NCBI GenBank assembly: GCA_003550305.1 | Contig: QKYT01000460.1 | Coordinates: forward strand, 56,367 to 84,212 | Length of the DNA: 27,846 bases | Origin: Glomus cerebriforme | Lineage: Eukaryota; Glomeromycota; Glomeromycetes; Glomerales; Glomeraceae | Reading direction: 5' to 3' | In this document: positions 10,396 to 20,340 of the stretch, piece after piece | How the letters are laid out: each line of letters begins with the position of its first letter | Position numbering within the stretch: the stretch's first letter is position 1 | Position numbers and translations under genes: made by a program | The notes under the pieces: generated by a model | Database searches by the model: none | What the model was told of the DNA's origin: nothing | The model's input: the letters and a program-made list of their open reading frames with translations, nothing else

Positions 10396-11014
10396 TTGAA
10401 TGAAACTATCCTTATTTCCATTTAATTCCTCCAAGAATTTCTTTATTAACCTTCGGTTCACTTTAATAATTGTTACAGTGAATAAAGATTTGCATAATCA
10501 TTTGTCGTTTTGGTCATTTCAGAGATCGACCATCACAAATTCATAAATTTTACTAAACTTAAATCCATCCCAAGATCCACAAAATAATAATTCAAATTTA
10601 AACAACGAGTTTGATTTTGAAGTGATCAAACCAATTTGAAAATGTTGATTCGAAATAATTTTGAAACAACACTTCATAAACCAGGGTTTCTAGTAATTTG
10701 ATGTGGGATTGGTTTAAAATTATGATCCAAAATAAATTCTTAATAAAGTTTTATACAAAGTCCTTTGGTAAAGATTTTTTTTATAAGATAATATTATCTC
10801 TAAAATCCTTTGCAGATAAATAATTTAATAAAAGGAATCAAAGCTAAGTTGTATGGTATTCTTTAAAAGAAATAAACAAAACCTTCAAAAATTTCGGGTA
10901 TCTCATAAATTCTTTTACATATTTACTTGTTATTTTGAATAAATTCTAATAATTCATTACAAACAATCAATTCACTTTTTATATTAAAGCGTCTTCTGGA
11001 ATTATATCAAATTC
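10396..11014 (-). pseudogene. BACK-TLDc protein, broken copy
   Basis: Minus-strand fragments in several frames fit the second half of a BTB-BACK-TLDc protein. From 11014 downward: 'EFDIIPEDALI', 'KSELIVCNELLEFIQNN', 'LALIPFIKL', 'YLSAKDFRDNII', 'KKSLPKD', 'YKTLLRIYFGS', which is the usual BACK ending with a 'PYKKxLPKxLYxxLL' pattern. TLDc follows: 'FELLFCGSWDGFKFSKIYEF' (about 10600-10538), 'LFTVTIIKVNRRLIKKF' (about 10490-10440), 'EILGG' with 'IKWK', and 'NKDSFIQ' near 10416-10396. The TLDc hallmarks (LLxxGSxDGF, TxTIIKV, EILGG, DSF) are all visible, but stops and at least four frame changes break it. The BTB half was not found. It is on the same strand as the copy at 585-1522 but differs in sequence. 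Confidence 0.7.
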
Positions 11015-11354
11015 TTGATAATTATTGTTCATATCGATTATTAATAACACAATATAAAAAATATTGGTTAGTGTAATTAAGTAAATACATAGGATTGTTT
11101 AGATTACTTTAAAGATTCTTTGCCAGTTCAAATCCAAAAAGAAAATAAATAATTTAGATTTTTCTTTAAATATTTGTTGAACATATATTTTTAATAAAAG
11201 AATTTTTCTGTTTAAAAAATAATTTAGTACAGATAAATATTTCTTGAACACTTTACAGTGTTTCTTCTAAAATGATTTTAAAGCTGGTAACCGAATTATG
11301 GTGATAAATTATGCTATGTCTTCACATAGTTAATGAAATTTTTGGTCCTAAACC
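11015..11354. other. Spacer upstream of the BACK-TLDc remnant
   Basis: This stretch could once have held the BTB half of the neighbouring minus-strand pseudogene, but I could not recognise it. AT-rich, no open frame of note. Confidence 0.4.
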
Positions 11355-12930
11355 TACGAAAGGATTAATCATGTGAAATAAATTCAGGGATATAAAAATT
11401 GAATAGTTGTGACTTATGACAGTTAATATGATGAAATTCAGGTATGAGGTATCACTAATTAAAAAGATAGTAATGATATTGTAATATATTAGCAAAGTTA
11501 TGGCATGTGATGCATGTGATGCATGTGAATAAATGAAAAATCATGTAATAAATCATTGATTATTAATTTTGCATTTGCCAGATATAGAAACTTGCATGAT
11601 ACGACTCATCATGCTTAATTTATTATTGTAACATTATTAATTTTGACTCATTTTTACATCTTATTATTTTTTAAATATATAAATACCACCTTTTTTTCAA
11701 TATTTCCATATTTCCTATCAGGTATCTTTAATTATAATATTATCACAACTTTATTTTTTCTCTAAAAATTCTTTTTAAAAACTACTCATTCTACCCTTCT
11801 ACGGTTCTAGTTCTACCCCTTCTAAACTCCCCTTTATCTTCCTTATACTGTATATTGAGAAATCGTATCAGGCAAGGAAAGCCAGTCACTGGCTGGTTGG
11901 TTTTTTTTTCTCCTTTAAACTCCCGCCCTCTTAACTTCCTTATACTGTATATTGAGAACTTTCTCGTATCAGGCAAGGAAAGCCGGTCAGATAGTTGAGT
12001 ATCTCCTATCTGGCTGGTTGGTTTAGATTAGAATTCCCTCCTCACTTATTTCACTTAATTTCAAAAAATCCAGTAACTCTAAAGATACCATCTGTTAGCA
12101 AAAGACCTATTACCAGTTGAAATACCAAAGAATAGCTGTAAATACTGAAACCTGGAACTACTTTTCTTAAAAGGAAGATAATTAAGATATTATTGGATTT
12201 AGCAAATCAAACTGATAAGAAAGAAACAATTTTGTTATCAGAAAATGGGAAAACAAAATATATAAAGCAAGAAAAAAAGGTGTAGCGACATATTAGACCT
12301 TTTAACAATAACGACAAAAGATTTTAAGTATAACACAAATATACAATCTGTTTAATAACAGGAAATTAACAACTAAAATTAAATGAATAGATGAACAAAG
12401 AATTCATGAAGACCAAAGAAATCGTTAAAAATGAAAATTTCAACGAAAAGAAATGAGAAGAAAACTAAAAACTGAAATTTTCAGATAAAAAAAAATGGAA
12501 GAACAATTTGAGGAAAAAGTATATAAATAAGGAAAATTATAATGATAGAAAAGTAGAAAGTACCAGAACTATCAGAGATTACTTAAGTGTTGAAAAATGT
12601 GAGAATTGTTGAGAAATAATGAATGCAATGATTGAATAAAAAAAAATAACTAGAAAGCCAGAAAAGAGGAATAATATACCCAAGAAATAAAATGGGAGAA
12701 TAATTTGAGGCTAACAAGCAAAGATCTATAAGTTAGAAATAGAAAGAAATAATGATGTAAATTAGAAAAAAAAATTAGAAAATGGAAAAAAGTATAACAA
12801 GATTTGAATGGAGAGTATTAAACAATGTTTGAGATTGCTAATAGAGTTGGATAGAACAATAAACAATATTTAGATAACAATTAGTAAATTAATTTAGATT
12901 TGTTAAGATAGAATAGATTAGAGACATTTA
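11355..12930 (+). repeat. Longest copy of the dispersed hairpin repeat
   Basis: Three blocks can be matched elsewhere in the window. The left part (11355-11870) matches 150-480. The middle (about 11823-12046) has two tandem units, each 'ccttatactgtatattgag' followed by 'caggcaaggaaagcc' and a palindrome; the same units occur inverted at 24890-25140 and 22430-22570. The right part (12047-12930) is strongly purine-rich on the plus strand and ends in 'agaatagattagagac', found inverted near 21760-21777. Palindromes: 11880-11894 (7-bp arms) and 11980-11994 with 12006-12019 (arms pairing with two G-U pairs, 11-base loop). A 9-bp triplication of GCATGTGAT lies at 11503-11529. No open frame; the purine-rich part may derive from an old Lys/Glu-rich coding region. 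Confidence 0.65.
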
Positions 12931-13194
12931 ATTAAACTGAAAATTTTTATTTAAAATAATCAATGAACAATTAATAATTGCAAAAAAAAAAAATTTATTT
13001 ACTGCATTTTTTTTAAAAAAAAAAAGAAAAATAATAAAATAAACTTTATATTTAAAATTATTTTTTTTTATTTATTGAAGGTGCAAATCAAAGATGGTTT
13101 GACGAAGTTTGTAATCTAAAACTATTTAAAAATTAATGGATAAACTATTTTTATTAATAAATATTTAAAATATTATTTATAGGCCAAATCACAT

Positions 13195-13810
13195 TATCTA
13201 AGCAATAAATATTCAAGAATTATCCCAATCTAAGAGAATATTTACGAAAAATTATTATCAATTTACATGGGAAGAAAGAATTTAATTACTTATGATATAA
13301 TTTATGCACTTTTGAGAATACATGATGAAAATGCAATTCATAGAGATTTGCATTCTGGAAATATATTACATTCACCAAGATCTAATAATTGGTTTATTAA
13401 TTAATGATTTTGGATTTTGTGAGCCTGCAGCACCAGAAGTATTGCTGGAAAACAAACTACATTTAAATCTGATGTTAATATTTATGTGAGAAATTTCATC
13501 TGGACAATTTTCCTGAAATAAGAAATACATCAGAAGTATTTATACTTATATGTTCTGTTTATTTTTGCATATTATTAATTTCTTTTGTGATTTAAATTAT
13601 AACAGACTGAAGAATAAGAAGGTACATTATAAATAAAACAATTTTATATTTGAAATTACTTATTATTTATTATATATAAACGATTAATTATCTTTATAAT
13701 TTTGTTTTCTAGCATTTTACAGCAAATCATATGATGAATTTGGATGATTTTGATAAATCAAGTAATCAAAAGAACAATAGTACACAGTATTTCTTAAAGG
13801 TAATTTTATT
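13195..13810 (+). pseudogene. TKL-type protein kinase, decayed
   Basis: The plus strand, read with frame changes, shows the middle of a protein kinase domain: 'LREYLRK', 'FTWEERI', 'YDIIYALLRIHDENA', then the catalytic loop 'IHRDLHSGNIL' (about 13336-13368), 'NNWFIN', 'DFGFCEPA' (13406 on) and 'APEV' followed in another frame by 'AGKQTTFKSDV' and 'EISSGQ'. Catalytic Asp and Asn of HRDxxxxN and the DFG Asp can be seen, but HRD and DFG lie in different frames and stops occur. The 'HRDLHSGN' form is the one I recall for Rhizophagus TKL kinases. A tail piece after a 'tctag' acceptor, 'NLDDFDKSSNQKNNSTQYF' (about 13738-13797), suggests the last exon. N-lobe and much of the C-lobe are missing. Confidence 0.75.
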
Positions 13811-14164
13811 TATACTAGTTATATTATAAATTAAAACTTTTTTTTTTGGCTTTAAAGTATTTGAGAATGTTATATTTATTTAGCTTTGAATATGTGCAAT
13901 AATTCATTACTGTTTAAAATGATTATTTTAATTATTATGAGATAAATGGATAGGTCCTAAATTATTTGAGAAAGTCGAACAATACCATAAAGAAATTAAT
14001 AAAACGATAGGACAAAGACGGCAATGACAGTAATTAATTCATTTTTAGATATTTTAATTCTTGTTTTTGTTAATTTATTATTGACAAATGTGATTGTAAA
14101 ATACTTTATCGTATATAATGATTGTCAATTATGAAATTCCTCCATTCTACATCTTTCACATTAT
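13811..14164. other. Spacer with one coding-like fragment
   Basis: Near 13947-14027 the plus strand reads 'WIGPKLFEKVEQYHKEINK' and 'TIGQRRQ' before a stop. It may be an exon remnant, possibly related to the preceding kinase, but I do not recognise it. The rest is AT-rich without signals. Confidence 0.35.
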
Positions 14165-14409
14165 AGTATCGAAAAAAATAATAATAATGAAAGTCATGAT
14201 CTACTCTTCATACAAATCTGACATTAATAATAATTTGTTTTCCATAATAAAGAGAAATATTTCTGAACAAAAAATATAAACAAAAGTAAAAAATTCAAAA
14301 GGTTACAGAAAATTAAGACGATGGGATGTGTTCGTACGAAGTTGATTGTAGGAAAAAATTACGTGGAAATAAAAAAGAAATTAAATTGGAAAAACGTAAA
14401 TGCATTTGA
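14165..14409 (+). pseudogene. CCCH-family remnant (inverted, doubly deleted)
   Basis: This is an opposite-strand relative of the gene at 20341-20589. The 5' flank is shared ('ctactcttcata', 'aatctgacattaataa', 'cagaaaattaagacg'). The coding part begins directly at the first zinc-finger cysteine: family frame ATG 14326, 'MCSYEVDCRKKLRGNKKEIK', stop at 14407-14409. Two deletions are visible. One removes the N-terminal codons between two GAT words (junction near 14320-14323). The other is the same 42-bp loss of the third Cys and the His seen in the copy at 20341. The first deletion also creates an ATG at 14321 with a 35-codon unrelated frame. A functional product is unlikely. Confidence 0.7.
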
Positions 14410-14821
14410 TAACGAAATTTTTGTATAAATTCATGTGAATCAAAGGTTCAATTTATAAATAGTGCCAGCAAATAGTCCAGTTATTTGATTTTGATTGGCT
14501 GATTTCTTATCATGTGATTTCTAATCGAAAAATGAAATAACATAATGCAGGCCAGAACTATAGTACTGGCCATAACTTACCTGTATCTTTGCTGTTCTAC
14601 GATAAAAATAAAAATAAAAATAAAAACTATAGTACTGGCCAACAAAATGGTTCAGATCATTTGTCATTTTGTCATTTATCGGTGAAATTGTGTCCACACT
14701 AGAAATTTTGAATTTCTGATTTTAGTTACTCTGATGATTCGAGCAAATTTACTCATATGATAATAAGGAGGATCAAAAAAAAAAAAAAGAAAGAAAAAAC
14801 TCTCTCTCCCTGTAGAAGAAA
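14410..14821. other. Intergenic, with palindromic element ends
   Basis: A 17-bp direct repeat AACTATAGTACTGGCCA lies at 14556-14572 and 14625-14641. The first copy is part of a near-perfect 20-bp palindrome (14551-14570). Between the copies is an AAAAAT-type microsatellite (about 14602-14626). These may be the ends of a small element. A purine tract followed by CTCTCTC leads to the F-box pseudogene start at 14822 and would be its 5' UTR. Confidence 0.45.
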
Positions 14822-15969
14822 ATGTCTTCACTTTCAATTCCTACTGAATGTATTTGTGATATAGTCTCATTCCTTGATAATTTTAAACGATCCTTATACA
14901 AATGCTTATTTATTGACAGATATTTTCTATTCCTGTACTTTGAAGGAACCCTACTTTTAGGTCTAATTTTAAATTAGTAAATACTTTATTAGCCTGCCTT
15001 GATGAAGATGAAATTTCTTCATTAATTTCTTGTGCAGTAAATTTGCCAAATAGTCAATCTCCTTTATTTGAATATGGAAAATTTATAAAAAGAATCGATC
15101 ATTTTGATATCAAATATTTTGTCGTAACTTGGCTTAATAATGAGTGGAAAGATTGTAGAGTTCAAGAGATAATCAATGTTATTTATCATATGATTATACG
15201 ACAAGGCTGTAATTTATAAAGATTTAATCTACAGTATATTATTCCTTGCCAAAATCTTCTATTTTTACAATTTATAAGCCTGGAATTACAAATTTGGGTA
15301 GATGTTACTGATTTGAGTTTAGAAAAAGTTTAGTTAATAGGATGTGAAGGATTCGAAGCACAAATCTTAATTTATCCAAGACATTTCAACTTAAAGTATT
15401 TGATTTATGGTATAATGATTATAACATAAATGATACTGATCTTCATATAAATCTAATTGGTGCAAAACAAATGGTTAGTTTTTTTGGCGGCAAATCATTG
15501 TCACTTTAGAGACAATCGGGGCAGTAAAAGAATCCTGCCCAAACCTCACCCTTTTACAAATCAAAATAAGTTTCTGGATTCAATAATCCCAATAATATGC
15601 AATATATTATCATTAATATTCTTAACTATTAAAGTGGTTGTTATGATTCCAAGATCTGTTGAGTATCTAGTATTGTATTTATTCGTTGATTTACCATCAT
15701 TTGAATATTTTGTTAATAATTGCAAGGCTAATTTAAAGAAGTGGATGATCCCTAAAGACATAACAATTTTTAAAAGTAATATTAAGGGTTTTTTAGCATG
15801 TGTAAATAATTATCAAAAGGTTCATAATTCTTTAAAGGTATTGGGAGTTTGTAAAAAAGAATTTGACGATGATGCAATGGAAATTACCACTTCTTTAATG
15901 TCCCAAGGGGTTAATATTGTTATATCAGATCAAATGACGATGCCTTTTCACTTTGGTTATTATAAATAA
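14822..15969 (+). pseudogene. F-box/LRR-like protein, broken copy
   Basis: The ATG at 14822 opens 'MSSLSIPTECICDIVSFLDN' and 'SLYKCLFIDRYF', a clear F-box beginning of the fungal type. This frame stops at 14975. A second frame continues from about 14947, 'TFRSNFKLVNTLLACLDEDE' through 'VVTWLNNEWKDCRVQEIINV', with in-frame stops at 15217 and 15331. A third carries 'NLSKTFQLKVFDLWYNDYNI', and the last runs open from 15457 to 15969: 'VEYLVLYLFVDLPSFEYF', 'VNNCKANLKKWMIPKDI', 'VHNSLKVLGV', ending 'FGYYK'. The leucine-spaced middle and end look like degenerate LRRs. F-box proteins recruit substrates to SCF ubiquitin ligases. At least three frameshifts and three stops indicate a dead copy, though the 170-residue 3' piece remains open. 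Confidence 0.8.
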
Positions 15970-16850
15970 ATTTTGAAATGTTTAGATGAATTTTTTGAAT
16001 TTGAAGCATAGTCAATGATAATAAATATAATAAATATGATATTATTCAAATAAATTTTATAAATGTAAACACAGTACATAAAAATAATTCATCGATATTT
16101 TGACATTTAACGTCATAAGTTATCATTCATTTTTAAGCGTAGCCGACATTCCAAAATTTTTCTTCAACTTCTCACTCATCAGCGGTTGATTAAAAACGCA
16201 GGTCGCATATTAGAAAATATGGGAATGTACAGTAGTTGCTCGTTGATAGCAACGAAATTATGAAGCTAAATGTATGCGTTGCAACTTGAGTATATTCATT
16301 ACATGCTGAGAAAAAGTTTACCTTAGCTCCGCAGTTTGAGATTGTAAGTGGTGGCGCAGTACGCAGTAATAAATTTTTAAATTTTTGTATCTATTTATAG
16401 TCGGGAGTCTTTTTGAAAACAATGTAAAATTTCCAATTAAAGACACGACAAAAGTTATGATACCATTACATCATTCATAGCACGTAAATCGACGGTTTTT
16501 TCTAAAAAAAATTATTATAAAAAAATTTTCATACTTGAAACAAATTCAAAAATAGATAAACTTCCATAATATGCCAAACTATTCAGCATTTACATGTGGC
16601 TTGAGGCGAGATTGAGGCTAAGTTCTATTTTTTTTTAGCTATTTTTAATTGAACTTTAACAATTTTGTGCAAGGTTCAACCATTTTTAGAATTTGAATCG
16701 GCCGATCTTATTTAAAAGTGTATTATAAAAGCGCCGGCTTAGAAGATCTCACATGCCTATTTTTTAATTGTTTTTATTTCCAAATTTGGGTAAATCTTTT
16801 AATTTTTAAGATCTATTTTTGGTCGAGATGGTATATTTGTTTGTAAAGCA
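15970..16850. other. Intergenic region upstream of the F-box gene
   Basis: No gene seen. At 16228-16260 'TACAGTAGTTGCTCGTTGAT' followed by AGCAACGAAATT resembles the terminal inverted repeat of pogo/Tc1-type elements with a TA target; no matching second end was found. GC-richer islands (for example 16720-16745, 'gcgccggc') may belong to the promoter of the F-box gene. Confidence 0.35.
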
Positions 16851-16857
16851 GAAAAAA

Positions 16858-16868
16858 AATATATATAA
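16858..16868 (+). promoter_or_regulatory. TATA-like box of the F-box gene
   Basis: AATATATATAAATACG lies about 120 bp before the ATG at 16990 and is followed by a long pyrimidine-rich stretch (CTCTTTTTTTTTCCTCTCTC), the usual arrangement of fungal core promoters. The bases just before the ATG are A-rich, as expected for a good initiation context. Confidence 0.5.
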
Positions 16869-16989
16869 ATACGAGAAGGAAGTACAACATCAAAACAAAA
16901 ATCTCTTTTTTTTTCCTCTCTCTTTTTCATCCTTTTATTTATTTATTTATTTTTTTTTGCAGATTTTTTTTTATTAGTACGAAAAAAAA

Positions 16990-18537
16990 ATGAACACGAA
17001 AACAAATAATTTTCATATTCCTAATGATATTATTCGAGAAATAATTTCACATATAGATTCGAAAGATAATAATACGTTATATTCATGTTTATTAATTAAT
17101 CGTGTATGGTGTGAACATATAATTCCATTATTATGGAAAAATCCATTTAATATAATCAAAAAAAATCCAAGAAAACTCGTATCAATTTATTTTAATTTTT
17201 TTGATGAACAAACAAAATCTATTACTCGTATTGAAAATAACAATAATAAGAAAGCTCTTATTCAATATCCTTCATACCTTCGACAAGTTTCATTTATGAA
17301 AATTTATGATGCAGTATTAGATTGGGTATTGTTTAATATTGATAGAACTGATGATGTCAAAAATTCCCCATCGAAAAAAGATCAAGTTTTTTCAATTATT
17401 TTATCTAAAGAAATGCTAAAAATGTTTTTAAATAATTCACCTCGTTTAGAATATTTAAAAATTGATATTTCAAGAGAATTGAAGAGACGAACTCGCTGTG
17501 AATCTATTTCATTCTCTTCTTTAAACAATCATACTATTGTATTAAACAGATTAAATACGTTGTATTGTTCAAATGATAATGCAAATAATGAAATATTAAA
17601 AGTACTTGCACAATCATCAACATCAATTAAAAATATTATCATTTCCGAAAATGATGATTGGAATAATGATAATGTCGGCATTGTAAACTCGACTATCGGC
17701 AAATTAATTAAAGCTCAACAAGGAATTGAAAGAGTGATCATTAACGAAGTTAGTAAAGGAATAACTGAGATTCTTTCTTCGCTTAAATCTCAAAGAAATA
17801 TTTTGAAAGAAATTCAATTTAATAATGTTTCATTTGGTAAAGATGAACATGCATTGAAATGTATTTCCGATTTTAGTGAAGGTCTAACAGAACTTAGATT
17901 TAGAAATTGTTATAATTTTACAAATAATGTTATGAAAGAATTATTAAATGTTGAATTCCCTAAATTAACCTCATTAGAAATTAATAATAGCGATTATTTT
18001 TCATATACTGAAAGATATCCTACGAAAGAAATTCTTGAAATAATTAAAAATCTTGGAAATAATTTATCCGAATTAATATTAAATACATCCCATCAATCAC
18101 TTTCCAATTCAATATTTCATCATATTCAAAAATATTGTAATAATTTGAACACTCTTGGCTTGGATATTGGTTACAATCAGTTATTGCCTTTATTTAAGTT
18201 ATTTAAATCATTAAATAAATTAGAAAGATTTATCGTACAAAGTGATGGTGGATCAATTTATATTGATAATTGGTTGGAAAAAATTCCTCAATCTATCACT
18301 TCACTTGAAGTAAATGGTTGGATTATTTCTTCGAAAGGTTTAAAAGATTTTCTAAATGTTACTAGGAATAAAATTAACGTTCTATCTTGGAGATTACCCT
18401 CCGATGTAAAATTTGATGATTATTCTGATATTATTGATGAATATACTATCAAAAATAATCTTCATTGTGTTAAAAGTCTACAAACTCAACATCAAAAAGG
18501 TCAATACTGGGATGAAGTTAAGGTGGAATTCATTTAA
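16990..18537 (+). CDS. F-box / LRR-like protein, intact
   Basis: A single uninterrupted exon of 515 codons. Residues 9-53 form an F-box: 'IPNDIIREIISHI', then 'TLYSCLLINRVWCEHIIPLL' and 'WKNPF'. The rest shows leucine/isoleucine-spaced repeats typical of degenerate LRRs, for example 'LTELRFRNCYNFTNN', 'FPKLTSLEINNSDYF', 'NNLNTLGLDIGYNQL', 'SITSLEVNGWIIS'. F-box proteins bind Skp1 and present substrates, chosen by the LRR part, to SCF E3 ubiquitin ligases. The length and architecture match the very large F-box family of Rhizophagus as I remember it. The start is supported by the F-box position and the A-rich context; a TATA-like box lies ~120 bp upstream. It follows an F-box pseudogene on the same strand but is not a close duplicate: the N-termini differ clearly. 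The substrate cannot be predicted. Confidence 0.93.
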   Translation: MNTKTNNFHIPNDIIREIISHIDSKDNNTLYSCLLINRVWCEHIIPLLWKNPFNIIKKNPRKLVSIYFNFFDEQTKSITRIENNNNKKALIQYPSYLRQVSFMKIYDAVLDWVLFNIDRTDDVKNSPSKKDQVFSIILSKEMLKMFLNNSPRLEYLKIDISRELKRRTRCESISFSSLNNHTIVLNRLNTLYCSNDNANNEILKVLAQSSTSIKNIIISENDDWNNDNVGIVNSTIGKLIKAQQGIERVIINEVSKGITEILSSLKSQRNILKEIQFNNVSFGKDEHALKCISDFSEGLTELRFRNCYNFTNNVMKELLNVEFPKLTSLEINNSDYFSYTERYPTKEILEIIKNLGNNLSELILNTSHQSLSNSIFHHIQKYCNNLNTLGLDIGYNQLLPLFKLFKSLNKLERFIVQSDGGSIYIDNWLEKIPQSITSLEVNGWIISSKGLKDFLNVTRNKINVLSWRLPSDVKFDDYSDIIDEYTIKNNLHCVKSLQTQHQKGQYWDEVKVEFI

Positions 18538-18949
18538 TATATAATAATATTTTATTTTCAAATATTTATTTAGATTTGAATAGAACTTACTTTCGTATTT
18601 ATTTTTTTCTAAAAAGTAATAATTTTTTTTTATTTTAATGTCGTAATCTTCGTATTGTTTCGTAATATTTAATGCAAATGCGTAATTGTATCAAATCGTT
18701 ATTTAATTTTCGCTACAATCACAAACTCACAAACACAAGCAAAAAAATTTTTATCATAAGCATTTCAAATAAACTATAAGATCGTAAGGTTTTAGCATAA
18801 TATATTCTATAAAGTAAATCAACATTTTATAATCTACTTGAGGAAAAAATGTTCTAATATACAATTCCCGGTTTTTAAAACTCATAAACTATGACGTATA
18901 ACTTTCCATTAATAAAACGGTTATCCTGTCTGATAATTATATCTTCTTA
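18538..18949. other. 3' flank of the F-box gene and spacer
   Basis: AT-rich, with several TATTTA/AATATA words that could serve 3' end formation. No coding signal until about 18950. Confidence 0.4.
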
Positions 18950-19980
18950 AATTAGAAAAGGATGGATTTATTACGCCTGATGAAAAAGTGAAAAAGCTTC
19001 TTAAAAATTTGAACAAAATAAAATATTTATTTGCTCTTAAGTTACTTTTTGAAACCCACTTCATCCGAAGTTCTTCGAAATTCTTTGGTTGCTTTTGCAG
19101 TTCCAACACCTTTTGATTATTATGAAAACAAAGTGTGACTAGATTAGCAGTGTTAGAACAAATTTGTATCTCTCCAATGCGTTTGAGTAAAGAACTTCGA
19201 GATAAAGTTTGTAAAATTTGCAGACATTCATAAAAAACAACACAAATCAAGGAATTAATAATAATTATAGATCCGGTTTTAACCAGTTTAATCAACCACA
19301 AGATAACATTCAGTTGATGATTATTAACAAACGAAATTATAATGTTGACTTCCAATTAATTCACTTACGGGATACATTACATAGTTTGCGTGATGATGAA
19401 ACTTGGGTTGCGAGAAATTTTACGAAGAACTAAAGAATTATTTAAAGCTACATTTATATTGCCAATATTTATCAATACTTACTCATTTATGTCAAGGCTT
19501 AACTTTTAAATATCCTGTAGCATCTTGTTATGTGGATTGGAGAATTATGTTGATAATTCAACAAAATTTTTTAATTGGTCTGGAAGTATTGAAAATATAA
19601 TTAGTAAGAAATGGTATTAATGAAATATTTTTAGAGTTATTTAGAAAGAGAATGGATTGATGTTATCGATAATTCTATTTTAGAATCTCAATCTAAATTT
19701 GATGAAGTATCAAATAAGCTTAATAAAATTATGAGAAATTCTGAATAATCTTGCTGGAAATGATACTTTATAGTTTGGAATATTAGTTCTTGCACAAAAT
19801 CTTATCCATAATTCTACTCGAAAATCCATATATGGTTTCTGTTATTATTTGGTAATTGAATCACTTAATCGGAGTTTCATTCAATTTAAAGCAGTCGAAA
19901 TATTATTCCATTTATAAATATAGATAATCAAATGTTTTCATTGATTGAAATTGATTTCGATCAATATATTCAAAATATAA
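18950..19980 (+). pseudogene. Frameshifted remnant of an unidentified multicopy family
   Basis: The plus strand carries a chain of coding-like pieces in changing frames: 'EKVKKLLKNLNKIKYLFALK', 'VLRNSLVAFAVPTPFDYYEN', 'VTRLAVLEQICISPMRLSKE', 'LRDKVCKICRHS', then the open frame 19218-19433 with 'NNYRSGFNQFNQ' and 'LRDTLHSLRDDETW', the frame 19403-19600 with 'YLSILTHLCQGLTFKYPVAS' and 'CYVDWRIMLIIQQNF', then 'REWIDVIDNSILESQSKFDE', 'VSNKLNKIMRNSE' and 'DNQMFSLIEIDFDQYIQNIN'. At least four frame changes break it. From memory, similar N-terminal segments occur in Rhizophagus proteins that continue with RING/U-box-like and TPR repeats; I cannot verify that here. The minus-strand open frame at 18921-19355 is its shadow. 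Confidence 0.55.
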
Positions 19981-20340
19981 ATGTGTAAATTTTAATATCT
20001 TTTTTTTCGCACTTACAATAATTAAGAAACGCATCGTATCTGGTAAATTTTTTTTTGTACGATGGTAAATACAGTATATTTATTATAATGATATAGATAT
20101 GTTTATTTATAAAATATTTCTAAATTTAAAAACAATAAATATCGAAAATGCAATGTTTAATATATATATTCCTGAATATTAATAATAAATGTCTATAACT
20201 AATTTATATTTTTTCTATATATAATCAGAACTTAAATAGAATTATACTCTAAGTTGTTGACTAAAAAATTTACAAGAAGATATGAAATGATAATAAAATA
20301 TTAATGAAAAGTAATCTAATGATGAATATAATAAGTATCT

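Noticed and set aside
11122..11145. tRNA-like T-loop word 'gttcaaatcc'
   Set aside because: No matching A box or cloverleaf arms could be found upstream.
11791..11976. 61-aa minus-strand frame
   Set aside because: It covers the two tandem hairpin units of the repeat and has no protein signature.
18921..19355. 144-aa minus-strand open frame
   Set aside because: It is the antisense of the plus-strand coding remnant at 18950-19980, which has better amino-acid composition and continuity.
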